64,000 bases of DNA from the NCBI GenBank assembly GCA_016713665.1, contig JADJOR010000002.1, positions 248,001 to 312,000 of the forward strand, written 5' to 3'. The notes below the pieces were generated by a model. That model was not told the DNA's origin. It saw only the letters and a list, made by a program, of their open reading frames with translations, and searched no databases. This DNA comes from Deltaproteobacteria bacterium (lineage in GTDB: Bacteria; Myxococcota_A; UBA9160; UBA4427). The position numbers were made by a program, and so were the translations under genes. Positions 17,400-26,451 of the stretch are shown in pieces (position 1 is the stretch's first letter; each line of letters starts with the position of its first letter).

Positions 17400-18848
17400 C
17401 TATCGCCGCCAGAATCGGGGGTCGAAGAGGGCGAGGACCGCGAAGAACTCGAGCCGGCCGAGCCACATCAGGAGGACCATGACGAGGGTCTGCGCGTCCG
17501 AGAAGAAGGCGTAGTTCGCCGCCGGGCCGACGCGTCCGAGGCCCGGACCGACATTGGAGAGCGTCGAGATCGCGGCGGTCGAGGCGGTCACGATGTCGAC
17601 GTCGCCGAGGGTCAGCAACACCGTCCCCCCGATCCAGGCCAGGAACCAGAGTCCGACCAGGGCCATCACCGCGCGGATCGATTCCTCGGCCACCGGCTTG
17701 GCGCCCACCATGACCGCCACGACCGAGTTCGGGCTGAACGTGAGGCGGACCTCCCTCATCGCCGCGGCCCAGGCGACGAGCACGCGGATCACCTTGATGC
17801 CCCCGGCCGTCGACCCCGCGCAGGCGCCGACGAACATCAGCGCCACGAGCAGCCAGCGCGAGGTCCCGGGCCAGCGGTCGAAGTCGACGGTCATGAAGCC
17901 CGTCGTCGTCATGACCGAGGCGACGGAGAAGGCGGCGTGGTGGACGCTCGCGAGCAGCGAGAGCTCGTTCGTCGCCTCGAAGGCTAGATCGACGACGATC
18001 AGCGCGACGACGCCGGCGACGATCGCGAGATAGGCCCGCAGCTCGGGATCGCGAAGGGCCCGGAGATCGCGCCGCCGCAGCAGGATGTAATACAGGGAGA
18101 AGTTGAGCCCGGAGGCCAGCATGAAGAGCGTGACGACGAGCTGGATCGGCCCGGAGAAGTGGCCGAGCGAGGCGTTGTAGCTCGAGAAGCCGCCGGTCGA
18201 GATCGTGGTGAAGGCATGCACGAGCGCGTCGAAGGGGGACGCGCCGAGCACGATCATGACGACGGTCTGCGCGACCGTCAGCGCGAGATAGATGCGGAAG
18301 AGCGCGATCGCGGTCTGCTGGACCCGGGCGTGGAGGATCTCGGCCTTCGGACCGGGGACCTCGAGCTGGATCAACATGCGCGCGCCCGGGCCGAGCTCGG
18401 AGAGGAGCGCCACGAAGATCACGACGAGGCCTACGCCGCCGAGCCATTGCGTGAAGCCGCGCCAGAAGAGCACCGCGCGCGGCACGACCTCGACGTCGGT
18501 CAGGATCGAGGCCCCCGTCGTCGTGAAGCCCGAGACCGACTCGAAGAGCGCGTCGATCGGATTCGGGATCGCACCGCTCGCGACGTAGGGAATCGCGCCG
18601 ATCAGCGAGGCGAAGAGCCACGTTCCCACGACGATCAGGACCCCATCGCGGCGATAGAGCTCGCCCTGGCGCGTCCCCCGCCATCGGAACGCCGTCGCCA
18701 GCAGGGCGCTCGTCGCCGCGCCGACGAGGAAGCCCCGAGCCGCGCGCGGGTCGAAGGGAAACAAGCACCAGAGCAGGGGCACGAGCTGCGCCGCCGCGAG
18801 CACGTAGAGCACGAGGCCCAGGATCCAGAGCACGCGGCGGACGTTCAC
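17400..18848 (-). CDS. trkH: TrkH-type potassium uptake channel subunit
   Basis: A 482-residue integral membrane protein of the SKT (TrkH/KtrB) superfamily that forms the potassium-conducting subunit. The four P-loop filter segments are visible: SVSGFTTTGASILTD, FTTISTGGFSSYN, VASVMTTTGFMTVD and AISTLSNVGPGLG, interspersed with transmembrane helices. The gating-loop region FVGACAGSTAGGIKVIRVLV is also typical. It starts 12 bp after the trkA stop, so the two form an operon encoding channel and cytoplasmic regulator. Confidence 0.95.
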   Translation of the reverse strand: MNVRRVLWILGLVLYVLAAAQLVPLLWCLFPFDPRAARGFLVGAATSALLATAFRWRGTRQGELYRRDGVLIVVGTWLFASLIGAIPYVASGAIPNPIDALFESVSGFTTTGASILTDVEVVPRAVLFWRGFTQWLGGVGLVVIFVALLSELGPGARMLIQLEVPGPKAEILHARVQQTAIALFRIYLALTVAQTVVMIVLGASPFDALVHAFTTISTGGFSSYNASLGHFSGPIQLVVTLFMLASGLNFSLYYILLRRRDLRALRDPELRAYLAIVAGVVALIVVDLAFEATNELSLLASVHHAAFSVASVMTTTGFMTVDFDRWPGTSRWLLVALMFVGACAGSTAGGIKVIRVLVAWAAAMREVRLTFSPNSVVAVMVGAKPVAEESIRAVMALVGLWFLAWIGGTVLLTLGDVDIVTASTAAISTLSNVGPGLGRVGPAANYAFFSDAQTLVMVLLMWLGRLEFFAVLALFDPRFWRR

Positions 18849-18860
18849 GGGGTGGTTCCC

Positions 18861-20219
18861 TCAGCCCTGCTCGGCGCCGGGGAAGACGAGATGGACCATG
18901 TCCGCCTCTTCGCGCTGGACGAAGAGCACGACGTCGTCGCCGACCTCGAGGCGATGATCGCCGCGGGGAATCATCGCTCGCCCGCCGCGCAGCACCGCCG
19001 CGACGATCAGTCCGCGCGGAACCTCGATGTCGGCGAGGCGCTCGCCCGCGGCGGGGCTCGCCGCCTGGATGCGCCGCTGCATGAAGGCCGCGGCGCCGTT
19101 CTCGAACGAGACGATATGGGCCTCGTAGTTGCCGTCGATGTAGGCGCGGATGCGCTCGGCGGCGATCGTCCGCGGGCTCACGACGTCGAGCAGCGCGAGC
19201 TTCTTCCAGAGATTCGAGGTCTCGCTCTTCTGGACCCGGGCCGTCAGCTGACCCGCGCCGAGCTCCTGGGCCAGCAGGCAGGCCATCAGGTTCGCCTCGT
19301 CGTGACCCGTCAGCGCGATGAAGGCCTGGGCGTTTCCGACGCCCTCGGAGGCGAGCACCGAGAGATCGGTCGCGTCGCCGTGGATGATGTCGTACTGGGG
19401 GAAGGTCGCGGCGAGCTCCTCCGCGCGGCGTCGGTCCTGCTCGATCAGCTTCAGCTGCTGGACGCGGCCCTCGAGATTCGACACGACCGCGTGGCCCGTC
19501 GCCCCGCCGCCGGCGACGACGACCAGCCCGAGCTGTCGCGAGTGACGGCTCGCCCGGCGCTCGACCTCGTCGATCGCCCGCGGCGTTCCGATCACGAGGA
19601 CGTCGTCCCCGACCTGCGGCCGATCGCCCCCCGTCGGCACCATCACGCGGCCGTTCGAGATGAACGCCAGCACGAGGCAATCCTTCGGCAGGCGCGCCTC
19701 GGCGAGATTCTTGCCGACGAGCTCGGAGTCGGCCTCGACGGCGGTGCGCCGGATCTGGAGCGCGCCACCGGCGAGGTACTCGATCTCGAGCGTGTTGTAG
19801 CCGAGCACGAGATTGCGCACGCGCGTCGTCGTCAGCAGCTGGGTCGAGAGCAGGAGATCCGCGCGGAAGGTCTTCTCGTAGAGGCGTCCGTAGCGCGTCA
19901 CGTCCTCGGCGGTCGCGACGCGGACGACGGTATGCGGCGCGCCGAGGGTCTTCGCGAGGAGCGACGCCGCGAGGTTCGCTTCGTCCGACGAGCTCGAGGC
20001 GACGAAGAGATCGCAGCGGGCGATGCCCGCGGCCTCGAGGGTCGGGACGTGGGTCCCGTTGCCCAGCACGAAGGAGACGTCGAGCCGCTCCTCGATCATC
20101 TTCTGCTTCGCCGGATCGCTGTCGATCAGGGTCACCGCATGACCGGATCCGGACAGGCTGCGCGCGAGGTAGCGCCCCACCTCGCCCGCGCCCATGATCA
20201 CGAACCGCTTCATGTCCAT
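18861..20219 (-). CDS. trkA: TrkA potassium uptake regulator
   Basis: A cytoplasmic nucleotide-binding regulator (about 452 residues) with two KTN Rossmann domains and two TrkA-C domains, the full length for TrkA. The first KTN domain starts MKRFVIMGAGEVGRYLARSL, the second around LVVVAGGGATGHAVVSNLE; TrkA-C segments such as LAEARLPKDCLVLAFISNG follow each. It binds NAD(H) or ATP and gates TrkH. ATG 20219 gives MDMKRF; an ATG six bases later is equally plausible, and ATG 20267 adds an uncharacteristic extension. trkH follows 12 bp downstream. Confidence 0.95.
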   Translation of the reverse strand: MDMKRFVIMGAGEVGRYLARSLSGSGHAVTLIDSDPAKQKMIEERLDVSFVLGNGTHVPTLEAAGIARCDLFVASSSSDEANLAASLLAKTLGAPHTVVRVATAEDVTRYGRLYEKTFRADLLLSTQLLTTTRVRNLVLGYNTLEIEYLAGGALQIRRTAVEADSELVGKNLAEARLPKDCLVLAFISNGRVMVPTGGDRPQVGDDVLVIGTPRAIDEVERRASRHSRQLGLVVVAGGGATGHAVVSNLEGRVQQLKLIEQDRRRAEELAATFPQYDIIHGDATDLSVLASEGVGNAQAFIALTGHDEANLMACLLAQELGAGQLTARVQKSETSNLWKKLALLDVVSPRTIAAERIRAYIDGNYEAHIVSFENGAAAFMQRRIQAASPAAGERLADIEVPRGLIVAAVLRGGRAMIPRGDHRLEVGDDVVLFVQREEADMVHLVFPGAEQG

Positions 20220-20346
20220 CGATCGAGTCCCGGATCCGCGGTTCCGCAACGTCTCCGGCGAGCGCATTGCCCGGTCGGGTCCCGACGGCCGGTCGGTCGG
20301 CGCGCAGGGTAGTCGCGGGGCTCGGCTATCGCACGCGGGACGTCGG

Positions 20347-21222
20347 TCAGGACGGGCGACCGGACGACAGGCGCGGAAAGAGGCGCGGCGTCTCTTCGAG
20401 ATAGGCGAGGTAGGCGGGGTCGGCCCCCCAGCGTCTGCGTGCCCGGGCCTCGAGCAGGGGGATCCCGCTGATGCGGGTCAGCAGGACGTAGACGAAGAGG
20501 GGCGAGACGAGGGTCGCGAGGTTGAACCCCGCGAGCGCCGGAAACGCGACCCAGGCGACGCCGAGCCAGAGGACGATCTCGCCGAGGTAGTTGGGATGGC
20601 GCGAGCGGGCCCAGAGGCCCGTCGCGATGAAGCGATCGGCGTGGGCAGGGTCGGCGCGGAAGACCTGCTTCTGGCGATCGGCCACGACCTCGAGCCCGAA
20701 GCCGGCGAGCCAGACGAGGAATCCGATCGCATCCGAGACTCCGAGCGCCGGGGCGCCGGGCGCCGCGGTCATCGCGGCCAGCGCCGCGCCCGCCGTGAGC
20801 GCGACCCAGAGGCCCTGCAGCATGAACGCCATGAGGAAGCGGGCGAAGTCGAGCTTGATCGCGTCGAAGCGCGGATCGCGGCCCGACGCGTGGATGCGCG
20901 CGAAGAGGAAGATCCCGAGTCGAAGGGCCCAGACGCCGATCATCGCGGCGAGCAGGCGCGCCCGCCCGTCCGCCGGGCCGAGGGCGAGGGCCAGGCCCGC
21001 GACCGAGAGATAGGTGGCGCTCCCGGTCAGGTCGTAGAAGCGCTCGCTGCGCGCGAGCCAGGACGGCACGAACGCGAGCGCGTTGATCACGAAGGCGAGC
21101 GCGACGCCGAGCGCGAAGACGGGCACGCCGCCGGTGCGGATGCCGCCCTGGCTGCCTGCCCACGCGAGCGCGCCGCCGATCGCCGCGATGATCGGCAGCG
21201 CGAAGAGCGCCTCGCGCCTCAC
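20347..21222 (-). CDS. DUF1295 (steroid 5-alpha-reductase-like) membrane protein
   Basis: A 291-residue polytopic membrane protein of the DUF1295 family, related to steroid 5-alpha-reductases and isoprenylcysteine methyltransferases. The hallmark is near the C-terminus: GLWARSRHPNYLGEIVLWLG, the NADPH-binding signature, then PLLEARARRRWGADPAYLAY. Residues 1-190 contain about six membrane segments. The start is GTG 21222, which overlaps the TGA of the sterol-desaturase-like gene as GTGA, so translation is coupled. It may reduce a double bond in a lipid that its partner hydroxylates; the lipid is unknown. Confidence 0.85.
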   Translation of the reverse strand: MRREALFALPIIAAIGGALAWAGSQGGIRTGGVPVFALGVALAFVINALAFVPSWLARSERFYDLTGSATYLSVAGLALALGPADGRARLLAAMIGVWALRLGIFLFARIHASGRDPRFDAIKLDFARFLMAFMLQGLWVALTAGAALAAMTAAPGAPALGVSDAIGFLVWLAGFGLEVVADRQKQVFRADPAHADRFIATGLWARSRHPNYLGEIVLWLGVAWVAFPALAGFNLATLVSPLFVYVLLTRISGIPLLEARARRRWGADPAYLAYLEETPRLFPRLSSGRPS

Positions 21223-21980
21223 GCGGTCGGTCGGTGGACCGGCTCTTCGAAGGTTCCGAAGAGCTTGTCGTAGAACATCGTCAGGGTGGCGTAGTTGCCG
21301 TGGTTCATGTCGATGTGATGGGAGGCGTGGACGCCGGTGATGTAGTCGATCCAGCTGAAGGGGAACTTCGCGGGGAAGCGCGTGTAGACGTGGTTCAGGG
21401 TGTTCAGCTGGGTGAACAGGAAGGTCGCGACGACCATCGAGAAGAGATTGAGCGTCACGCCGGTCACGGCGGCGACGATCGGCATCGAGCCGAGGAAGAG
21501 CAGCAGGCCGATCGTGGTCTCGACCGGATGGACGTAGAGGGCGTCGACGTAGGTGGGCTTGCGGGCCTGGTGGTGGAGGGCGTGGACCTTGCGGAGCAGG
21601 TTGCCGTGGAAGATCGAGCGATGGGTCCAGTAGTACATGAAGTCGAAGACCAGCAGGACGACCGGAATCTGGACGAACAGCCACCAGACCGGTCCCGCAG
21701 CCGATTCGCTCGCGGCATTCCAGAAGGAGCGCGGCACGAAGCCGATGCAGAAAGGCAGGACCGTCACGTAGAAGATCAGGTTGACCGCCAGCCCGACCCG
21801 GTTGTTGATCTTCACGGCGTCGCGGAACGCGCTGCGATCGAGCTTCGTCCTGTCGACGGCGCGGTTCACCTCGCGCATCTGCGCGAAGGCCGGGACCTTG
21901 AAGAGCAGGAAGTTGAAGAGCAGCGTCGCACCGAACATCAGGGCGAAGAAGGTGAGGGCGGCTTGCCAGTCGTAGGTCAT
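21219..21980 (-). CDS. Sterol desaturase / fatty acid hydroxylase family protein
   Basis: A 253-residue integral membrane di-iron enzyme of the fatty acid hydroxylase superfamily. The three His clusters are HRSIFH, HALHH and HASHH, in the right order and spacing, with extra membrane segments at the N-terminus (LTFFALMFGATLLFNFLLF) and between boxes. Such proteins hydroxylate or desaturate sterols, fatty acids or carotenoids using oxygen. Its stop overlaps the start of the DUF1295 gene, forming a two-gene lipid-modification operon. Confidence 0.9.
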   Translation of the reverse strand: MTYDWQAALTFFALMFGATLLFNFLLFKVPAFAQMREVNRAVDRTKLDRSAFRDAVKINNRVGLAVNLIFYVTVLPFCIGFVPRSFWNAASESAAGPVWWLFVQIPVVLLVFDFMYYWTHRSIFHGNLLRKVHALHHQARKPTYVDALYVHPVETTIGLLLFLGSMPIVAAVTGVTLNLFSMVVATFLFTQLNTLNHVYTRFPAKFPFSWIDYITGVHASHHIDMNHGNYATLTMFYDKLFGTFEEPVHRPTA

Positions 21981-22029
21981 GTCTCGGGTTCCTCTGGGGG
22001 TTGGGGCTTCAAGGGGGCTTCGAGTGGCT

Positions 22030-23208
22030 TCATGTGGACTGGAGATGCGCCGCGAGCCGCGCCGCGTCGCGGGCGCCCAGGCGATCGCGCAGGCGCGCGG
22101 CCAGCCGCGCGAGGGCCTCTTCCGGATCGGCGGGTTCCGCGGGATCGGTATCGATGTCGCGGGCCCGACGTTTTCCGTCGGACGCGTCGAAGGATTCGAA
22201 CGAGTCCGAGAGGATGGCCGACTCGAGCTCGAGCGCGCCGTACAGACGCCGCGCGACCCGGGCGAAGCACTCGAACTCCGGCGCGTCGAGCCGCTTCTGC
22301 CAATCGCGCTCGAGCGCGTCGAGGGCGGCGACGGAATCTTCGATGAGGACCTGGCCGCGTGCGGTCAGGCGCACGACGACCCCGCGGCGATCGGAGGGAT
22401 CGGGCTCGCGGCGCAGATAGCCCAGCGCCTCGAGATCCCGGGCCGTCGCGCTGATGGCCTGGCGGCTTACGCCGTGGAGCTCGGCCAGGCGGTGGAGCCG
22501 TGCGCCGGAGGGGCCGATCAGGGCCAGGATCTGGCCGTGGGAGAGCTTGAGGCCGGCATGGCCGCGCTGGCCGGTCGCGCGCATCAGGTCCTGCTCGACA
22601 TGGGCGGCGAGGATCGGGAGCCAGCCCGCCGACGGGCGATCCGCGACGGTGTCGGGACGCGCGGCCGCGTCGCTCGCATCGTCGCCCTGCCCGACGTCGC
22701 GCTCGTCGACGGGGCGCGGGGAGAGCTCGAGGCTCCGGACCAGGGTCGCGAGCGCCGCGAGGAAGCGCCGGTGGTCGGCCGCGCCGACGCGCGCGGCCTG
22801 CTCGGCCTCGATCGCGTGGAGCAACGCGACGCCGTCGCGAACGAGGCGCTCACCGGCCGGCGTCAGCCGCGGCCAGCGCAGGCGGCGATCCGACGGATCG
22901 GCGGCGCGCGTCAGGTAGCCGGCGCGCTCGGCGAAGGCGACCAGCTGACTCGTCGCCTGCGGACTGATCGCGAGCGCCCGGGCGAGCTCGCCGAGGGGGC
23001 GGGGCGCGCGGGCGACGAGGCTGATCAGGACGCCGAAGCTCGGGCGCAGGTCGCGGTGGCCACAGGCAGCAACCAGATGCCCCATCATGCGGAGCTGCAG
23101 GTCCCGGGCGACGCCGATCAGGTGGCGGGCGAGGTTGTCGCGGTAGCGGGGCCAGGCGGCCAGCTCGCCTTCGAAGGGGGGCAGCGGTTCGGAAAGGGCT
23201 TGCGACAC
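22030..23208 (-). CDS. Fused tandem MarR-type regulator
   Basis: A 392-residue protein containing two complete MarR winged-helix domains in one chain. Domain 1 (about 20-160) has LGELARALAISPQATSQLVA and the wing ADPSDRRLRWPRLTPAG. Domain 2 (about 200-330) has LHRLAELHGVSRQAISATAR and the wing PDPSDRRGVVVRLTARG. Ordinary MarR proteins are about 150 residues and dimerise; here the chain could form an internal pseudo-dimer. The last 60 residues are charged and lack a recognisable domain. It is divergent from a GST gene 77 bp away, which suggests it represses that gene and itself in response to an electrophile or aromatic ligand. Confidence 0.82.
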   Translation of the reverse strand: MSQALSEPLPPFEGELAAWPRYRDNLARHLIGVARDLQLRMMGHLVAACGHRDLRPSFGVLISLVARAPRPLGELARALAISPQATSQLVAFAERAGYLTRAADPSDRRLRWPRLTPAGERLVRDGVALLHAIEAEQAARVGAADHRRFLAALATLVRSLELSPRPVDERDVGQGDDASDAAARPDTVADRPSAGWLPILAAHVEQDLMRATGQRGHAGLKLSHGQILALIGPSGARLHRLAELHGVSRQAISATARDLEALGYLRREPDPSDRRGVVVRLTARGQVLIEDSVAALDALERDWQKRLDAPEFECFARVARRLYGALELESAILSDSFESFDASDGKRRARDIDTDPAEPADPEEALARLAARLRDRLGARDAARLAAHLQST

Positions 23209-23249
23209 GGCACCACTCTAGACGGGGCCCGCGAGAAGATCAAGCTGGG

Positions 23250-23279
23250 TTGACAAGGTGGTTCACGAAGATTGATGAT
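23250..23279 (+). promoter_or_regulatory. Candidate sigma-70 promoter of the GST gene
   Basis: TTGACA (23250-23255), 18 bp, then GATGAT (23274-23279; four of six matches to TATAAT). Initiation seven bases downstream would fall on ATG 23286, giving a leaderless message. This agrees with the absence of a ribosome binding site before that ATG. The element lies in the gap controlled by the divergent double MarR protein. Confidence 0.45.
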
Positions 23280-23285
23280 GCCGCC

Positions 23286-23897
23286 ATGCTCACGATCTAC
23301 CACTCGCCGCGCTCGCGTTCCGTCCGCGTCGTCTGGCTCGCCGAGGAGCTCGGCCTGCCCTACCGGATCCACGCGCTCCCGATGTTCAGCGATGAAATGA
23401 AGACCCCCGCGTACCTGGCGATCCATCCGCTCGGCAAGGTTCCGGCCATCGACGACGACGGCTTCATCCTCTGGGAGACGACGGCGATCCTCGCCTACCT
23501 GATCGGGCGCTACAGCGACGGGGCGCTGCTGCCGCCGCGGGAGTCCCGGGCGGGGGCGCTCGCGCTCCAGTGGATGGATTTCGGGGAGAATCCGCTGACG
23601 GTGATCATGGGGGAGATCGCGGCCCATGCCGGGCCGATGCCCGAGAAGTGGCGCGTGCCGGCGCTCGTGACGCGGGGGCTCGCGGTGGCCCCGTCGCTGG
23701 TCGCCGTCGTCGAGCGGGCGCTCGAAGGGCGCGACTACATCCTCGGCGACGCCTTCAGCGCGGCCGACATCATGCTCGGCTTCGGACTCGGGATCGCGCG
23801 CCATCTCGAGCTCGTCGGCGACGCGACGCCCCGGACCCGCGACTACCTCGCGCGGCTCGTCGCGCGGCCCGCCCATCAGCGCGCGGCGCTCGTCTGA
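23286..23897 (+). CDS. Glutathione S-transferase family protein
   Basis: A 203-residue GST. The N-terminal thioredoxin-fold domain reads LTIYHSPRSRSVRVVWLAEE, with the Ser of SPRSRS at the catalytic position, PLGKVPAI holding the cis-Pro, and WETTAILAYLI binding glutathione. The C-terminal helical domain includes DYILGDAFSAADIMLGF, the conserved N-capping motif. ATG 23286 gives the family N-terminus; the frame is open upstream to TTG 23250 but that is promoter-like DNA. It is likely regulated by the divergent double MarR protein. Substrate unknown. Confidence 0.88.
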   Translation: MLTIYHSPRSRSVRVVWLAEELGLPYRIHALPMFSDEMKTPAYLAIHPLGKVPAIDDDGFILWETTAILAYLIGRYSDGALLPPRESRAGALALQWMDFGENPLTVIMGEIAAHAGPMPEKWRVPALVTRGLAVAPSLVAVVERALEGRDYILGDAFSAADIMLGFGLGIARHLELVGDATPRTRDYLARLVARPAHQRAALV

Positions 23898-23952
23898 GTC
23901 GCGGCCCGCGCCCGGTCGCTCGCGTGCGGTGCGGATCCGCGCCCGGGCCCTC

Positions 23953-25422
23953 TCAGGCGCGGGCGACCTCGAAGGCGTCGCGGTCGATCGTCTGCGCCTG
24001 TGCCTTGAAGCCGCTCATCGATCCGGGCCATTGCGTCACGATCCGACCCGACGGCGCGCGGTAGTAGCCGTTGCAGCTCGCCTGCCAGACCTCGATCCGG
24101 GCGATCTGGCGCTGGAGCTCGTCGTTGTAGCGCTGCATCGCCGCCGGCTTCACGTCGACCCAGGCGAGGCCCTCGTCCGTGATGCGCCGCAGCTGGGCGG
24201 TCACGTGGGCGACCTGGGACTCGATCATCTCGAGGATCGAGCCGTTGTTGGTATTCGGGCCGTAGAGCATGAAGAGGTTCGGGAAGCCGGCGGTCGTGAT
24301 CCCGAGATAGGCGATCGCGCCGTCGTTCCAGGCCTCTTCGATCGATCGACCGTCGCGGCCGCGGACGTCGAGGGCCGAGAGGTACTTCGTGGTCGCGAAG
24401 CCCGTCGCGTAGATCAGGGTGTCGAATGCGCGCTCGCGGCCGTCCTGCGTGACGACGCCGCCGGGGGTGATGTGCGCGATCGACTCGGTCACGAGCTCGA
24501 GATTCGGGCGGTTGAAGGCCGGGTAGTAGTCGTTCGAGAGCAGCGGTCGCTTGCAGCCGTAGGGATGCGTCGGCCGGAGCTTCTCGCGCACCGCGGGATC
24601 GCGCACGACCTCGAGCGCCCGCCGCCCGTCGTCGCCCATCTTCGCGAGCAGCTCCGGGTTCGACATCGTCATCAGGTCGTCGAGGAAGCGGTAGTTCTCG
24701 GCCCGCTCCTTCGCGAAGAGGCCGGGATCCGCGCAGTGGGCCGCGATCTCGGCCTCGGTGTAGGGCGTGTCCTGCTTGGGGAGCACCCAGTTCGCGGTGC
24801 GTTGAAAGAGCGTGACGTGGGCCGCCTGCTTCACGATCTCCGGCACGAACTGCACCGCGCTCGCGGCGCTCCCGATCACGCCGACGCGCCTGCCCGTGAG
24901 GTCGTGGCTCCAGTTCCAGCGCGCCGAGTGGAAGGAGACGCCCACGAAGGCGTCGCGCCCCGGGAGCTCGGGCCAGGCGAGGTCGTTGAACATGCCCAGC
25001 GCGCTGACGACGATCTCGGCCTCCGCCGTCTCGCCAGAGCCGAGCGTCAGCTGCCAGCAAGCGCGCGGCTCGTTCCATTCGAGCTTCCGGACCTCGCTGT
25101 CGAAGCGGCAATGGGGAAGGATCCCGTACTTCGACGCGACTCCCTCCATGTATTCGAGGATCTCGCTCTGGCTGCCGAAGGGGCGCTTCCAGTCGTGCTT
25201 CGGCTCGAAGGAGAAGGAGTAGAGCGTCGAGGCGACGTCGCAGGCGCAGCCGGGATAGCGGTTGTGATACCAGGTCCCGCCGACGCCGCCCGCCTTCTCG
25301 TAGAGCGTGTAGTCGTGGAATCCGGCGCGGTCGAGGGCGACGGCGGTGGCGAGGCCGCCCGGGCCGGCGCCGATCACGGCGATGCGAGGGGAGCGGCGGC
25401 GGGCGACTTCGTTTTGCGACAT
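23953..25422 (-). CDS. Baeyer-Villiger-type flavin monooxygenase
   Basis: A 489-residue class B flavoprotein monooxygenase that would insert oxygen next to a ketone using NADPH and FAD. The FAD Rossmann motif is IAVIGAGPGGLATAVALDRA, followed by GGVGGTWYHNRYPGCACD, typical of BVMOs. The fingerprint FVGVSFHSARWN matches FxGxxxHxxxW, with Asn in place of the usual final Pro or Asp. The NADPH Rossmann motif is GVIGSAASAVQ, and ATGFATTKYL closes the second dinucleotide domain. The divergent SDR gene 53 bp away is a plausible partner, making the ketone from an alcohol. Substrate not inferable. Confidence 0.9.
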   Translation of the reverse strand: MSQNEVARRRSPRIAVIGAGPGGLATAVALDRAGFHDYTLYEKAGGVGGTWYHNRYPGCACDVASTLYSFSFEPKHDWKRPFGSQSEILEYMEGVASKYGILPHCRFDSEVRKLEWNEPRACWQLTLGSGETAEAEIVVSALGMFNDLAWPELPGRDAFVGVSFHSARWNWSHDLTGRRVGVIGSAASAVQFVPEIVKQAAHVTLFQRTANWVLPKQDTPYTEAEIAAHCADPGLFAKERAENYRFLDDLMTMSNPELLAKMGDDGRRALEVVRDPAVREKLRPTHPYGCKRPLLSNDYYPAFNRPNLELVTESIAHITPGGVVTQDGRERAFDTLIYATGFATTKYLSALDVRGRDGRSIEEAWNDGAIAYLGITTAGFPNLFMLYGPNTNNGSILEMIESQVAHVTAQLRRITDEGLAWVDVKPAAMQRYNDELQRQIARIEVWQASCNGYYRAPSGRIVTQWPGSMSGFKAQAQTIDRDAFEVARA

Positions 25423-25475
25423 GGTAGGGACGCTATCGCCCCGACGGCGGGAATCAATCGAGCGAGGAGGACGAG

Positions 25476-26258
25476 ATGGCAGGCAGACTCGAGGGCAAGG
25501 TCGCGATCATCACCGGTGGCGCGCGCGGGACGGGCGAGGCGACGGCGCGCCGATTCGTGCGCGAGGGCGCCGCGGTCGTCCTCGCCGACGTGCTCGATGC
25601 GCCGGGACGAAAGGTCGCAGCCGAGCTCGGGGAGCGGGTGCTCTACGTTCATCTCGACGTGACGGACGAAGCGCAGTGGCAGCGCGCCCTCGACGAGGCC
25701 GTCGCGCGCTTCGGCAAGGTCGACGTGCTCGTCAACAACGCCGCGGTCCTCCACATCGGGCCGATCGAAGCGACGAGCGTCGAGGACTGGGAGCGCCTCT
25801 CGCGGGTCAACCTGATGGGACCCTTCCTCGGGATCAAGGTCTGCGCGAAGGCGCTGCGTGCCGCGGGCGGGGGCTCGATCGTCAACGTCTCGTCGATCGA
25901 TGGTCTCGAGGGCATGAGCTACGTCTCGGCCTACGCCGCGACGAAATGGGGCCTGCGCGGGCTCGCGAAGTGCGCCGCCCTCGAGCTCGGTCGCGACGGC
26001 ATCCGCGTGAACACCGTCTGCCCCGCCGGCGGCAGCGACGAGATGGCGGCGCCCTGGCGGCCGCCGGGCTCGAAGGACACGACGGGCTACATGGACAAGC
26101 GCCCGATCCCGCGGCGCGGGACGGTCGACGAGATCGCCTCGATGATCCTCTTCCTGGCCTCGGACGAGTCCTCGTTCTGCACCGGCGCCGACTTCCCCGT
26201 CGACGGCGGCCACTCCTGCGGCACGAGCCTGCCGGCCCGGGTGCCCCGGGTCGCCTAG
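25476..26258 (+). CDS. Short-chain dehydrogenase/reductase
   Basis: A 260-residue classical SDR, NAD(P)-dependent alcohol/ketone oxidoreductase. Signature motifs: TGGARGTGEATARRF (cofactor), LDVTD, VNNAAVLHIG, the catalytic Ser in VNVSSIDG, and YAATK. The segment after the active site (VCPAGGSDEM) and the C-terminus (ADFPVDGGHSCG) are like 3-alpha/20-beta-hydroxysteroid dehydrogenases. The start ATG 25476 has GAGGAGG upstream. It is divergent from the BVMO gene; the pair suggests oxidation of a cyclic alcohol to a ketone and then to an ester or lactone. Confidence 0.92.
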   Translation: MAGRLEGKVAIITGGARGTGEATARRFVREGAAVVLADVLDAPGRKVAAELGERVLYVHLDVTDEAQWQRALDEAVARFGKVDVLVNNAAVLHIGPIEATSVEDWERLSRVNLMGPFLGIKVCAKALRAAGGGSIVNVSSIDGLEGMSYVSAYAATKWGLRGLAKCAALELGRDGIRVNTVCPAGGSDEMAAPWRPPGSKDTTGYMDKRPIPRRGTVDEIASMILFLASDESSFCTGADFPVDGGHSCGTSLPARVPRVA

Positions 26259-26451
26259 CGGCGGGGGCCTCGGCCGGGCGAGGCGGGGCCCTGGCCGGCC
26301 GGGGTCGCCGGGCCGGCGCGTCGATCGGCCGAGTTGCGCGCGATCTGCCGGTGGCCCCTCGATTCCGGGGTCGATTGTGCCCCTGGAGCAACCGATAGGG
26401 GATTCGACCGGCACCGATGGGGCAGGTCGCCACGACTCACGGCGGAGATCC

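Noticed and set aside
15631..19680. A 1349-codon open frame extending the DUF3556 gene upstream
   Set aside because: The extra part overlaps trkH and trkA in another frame and has shadow-frame composition; ATG 17343 gives the family N-terminus.
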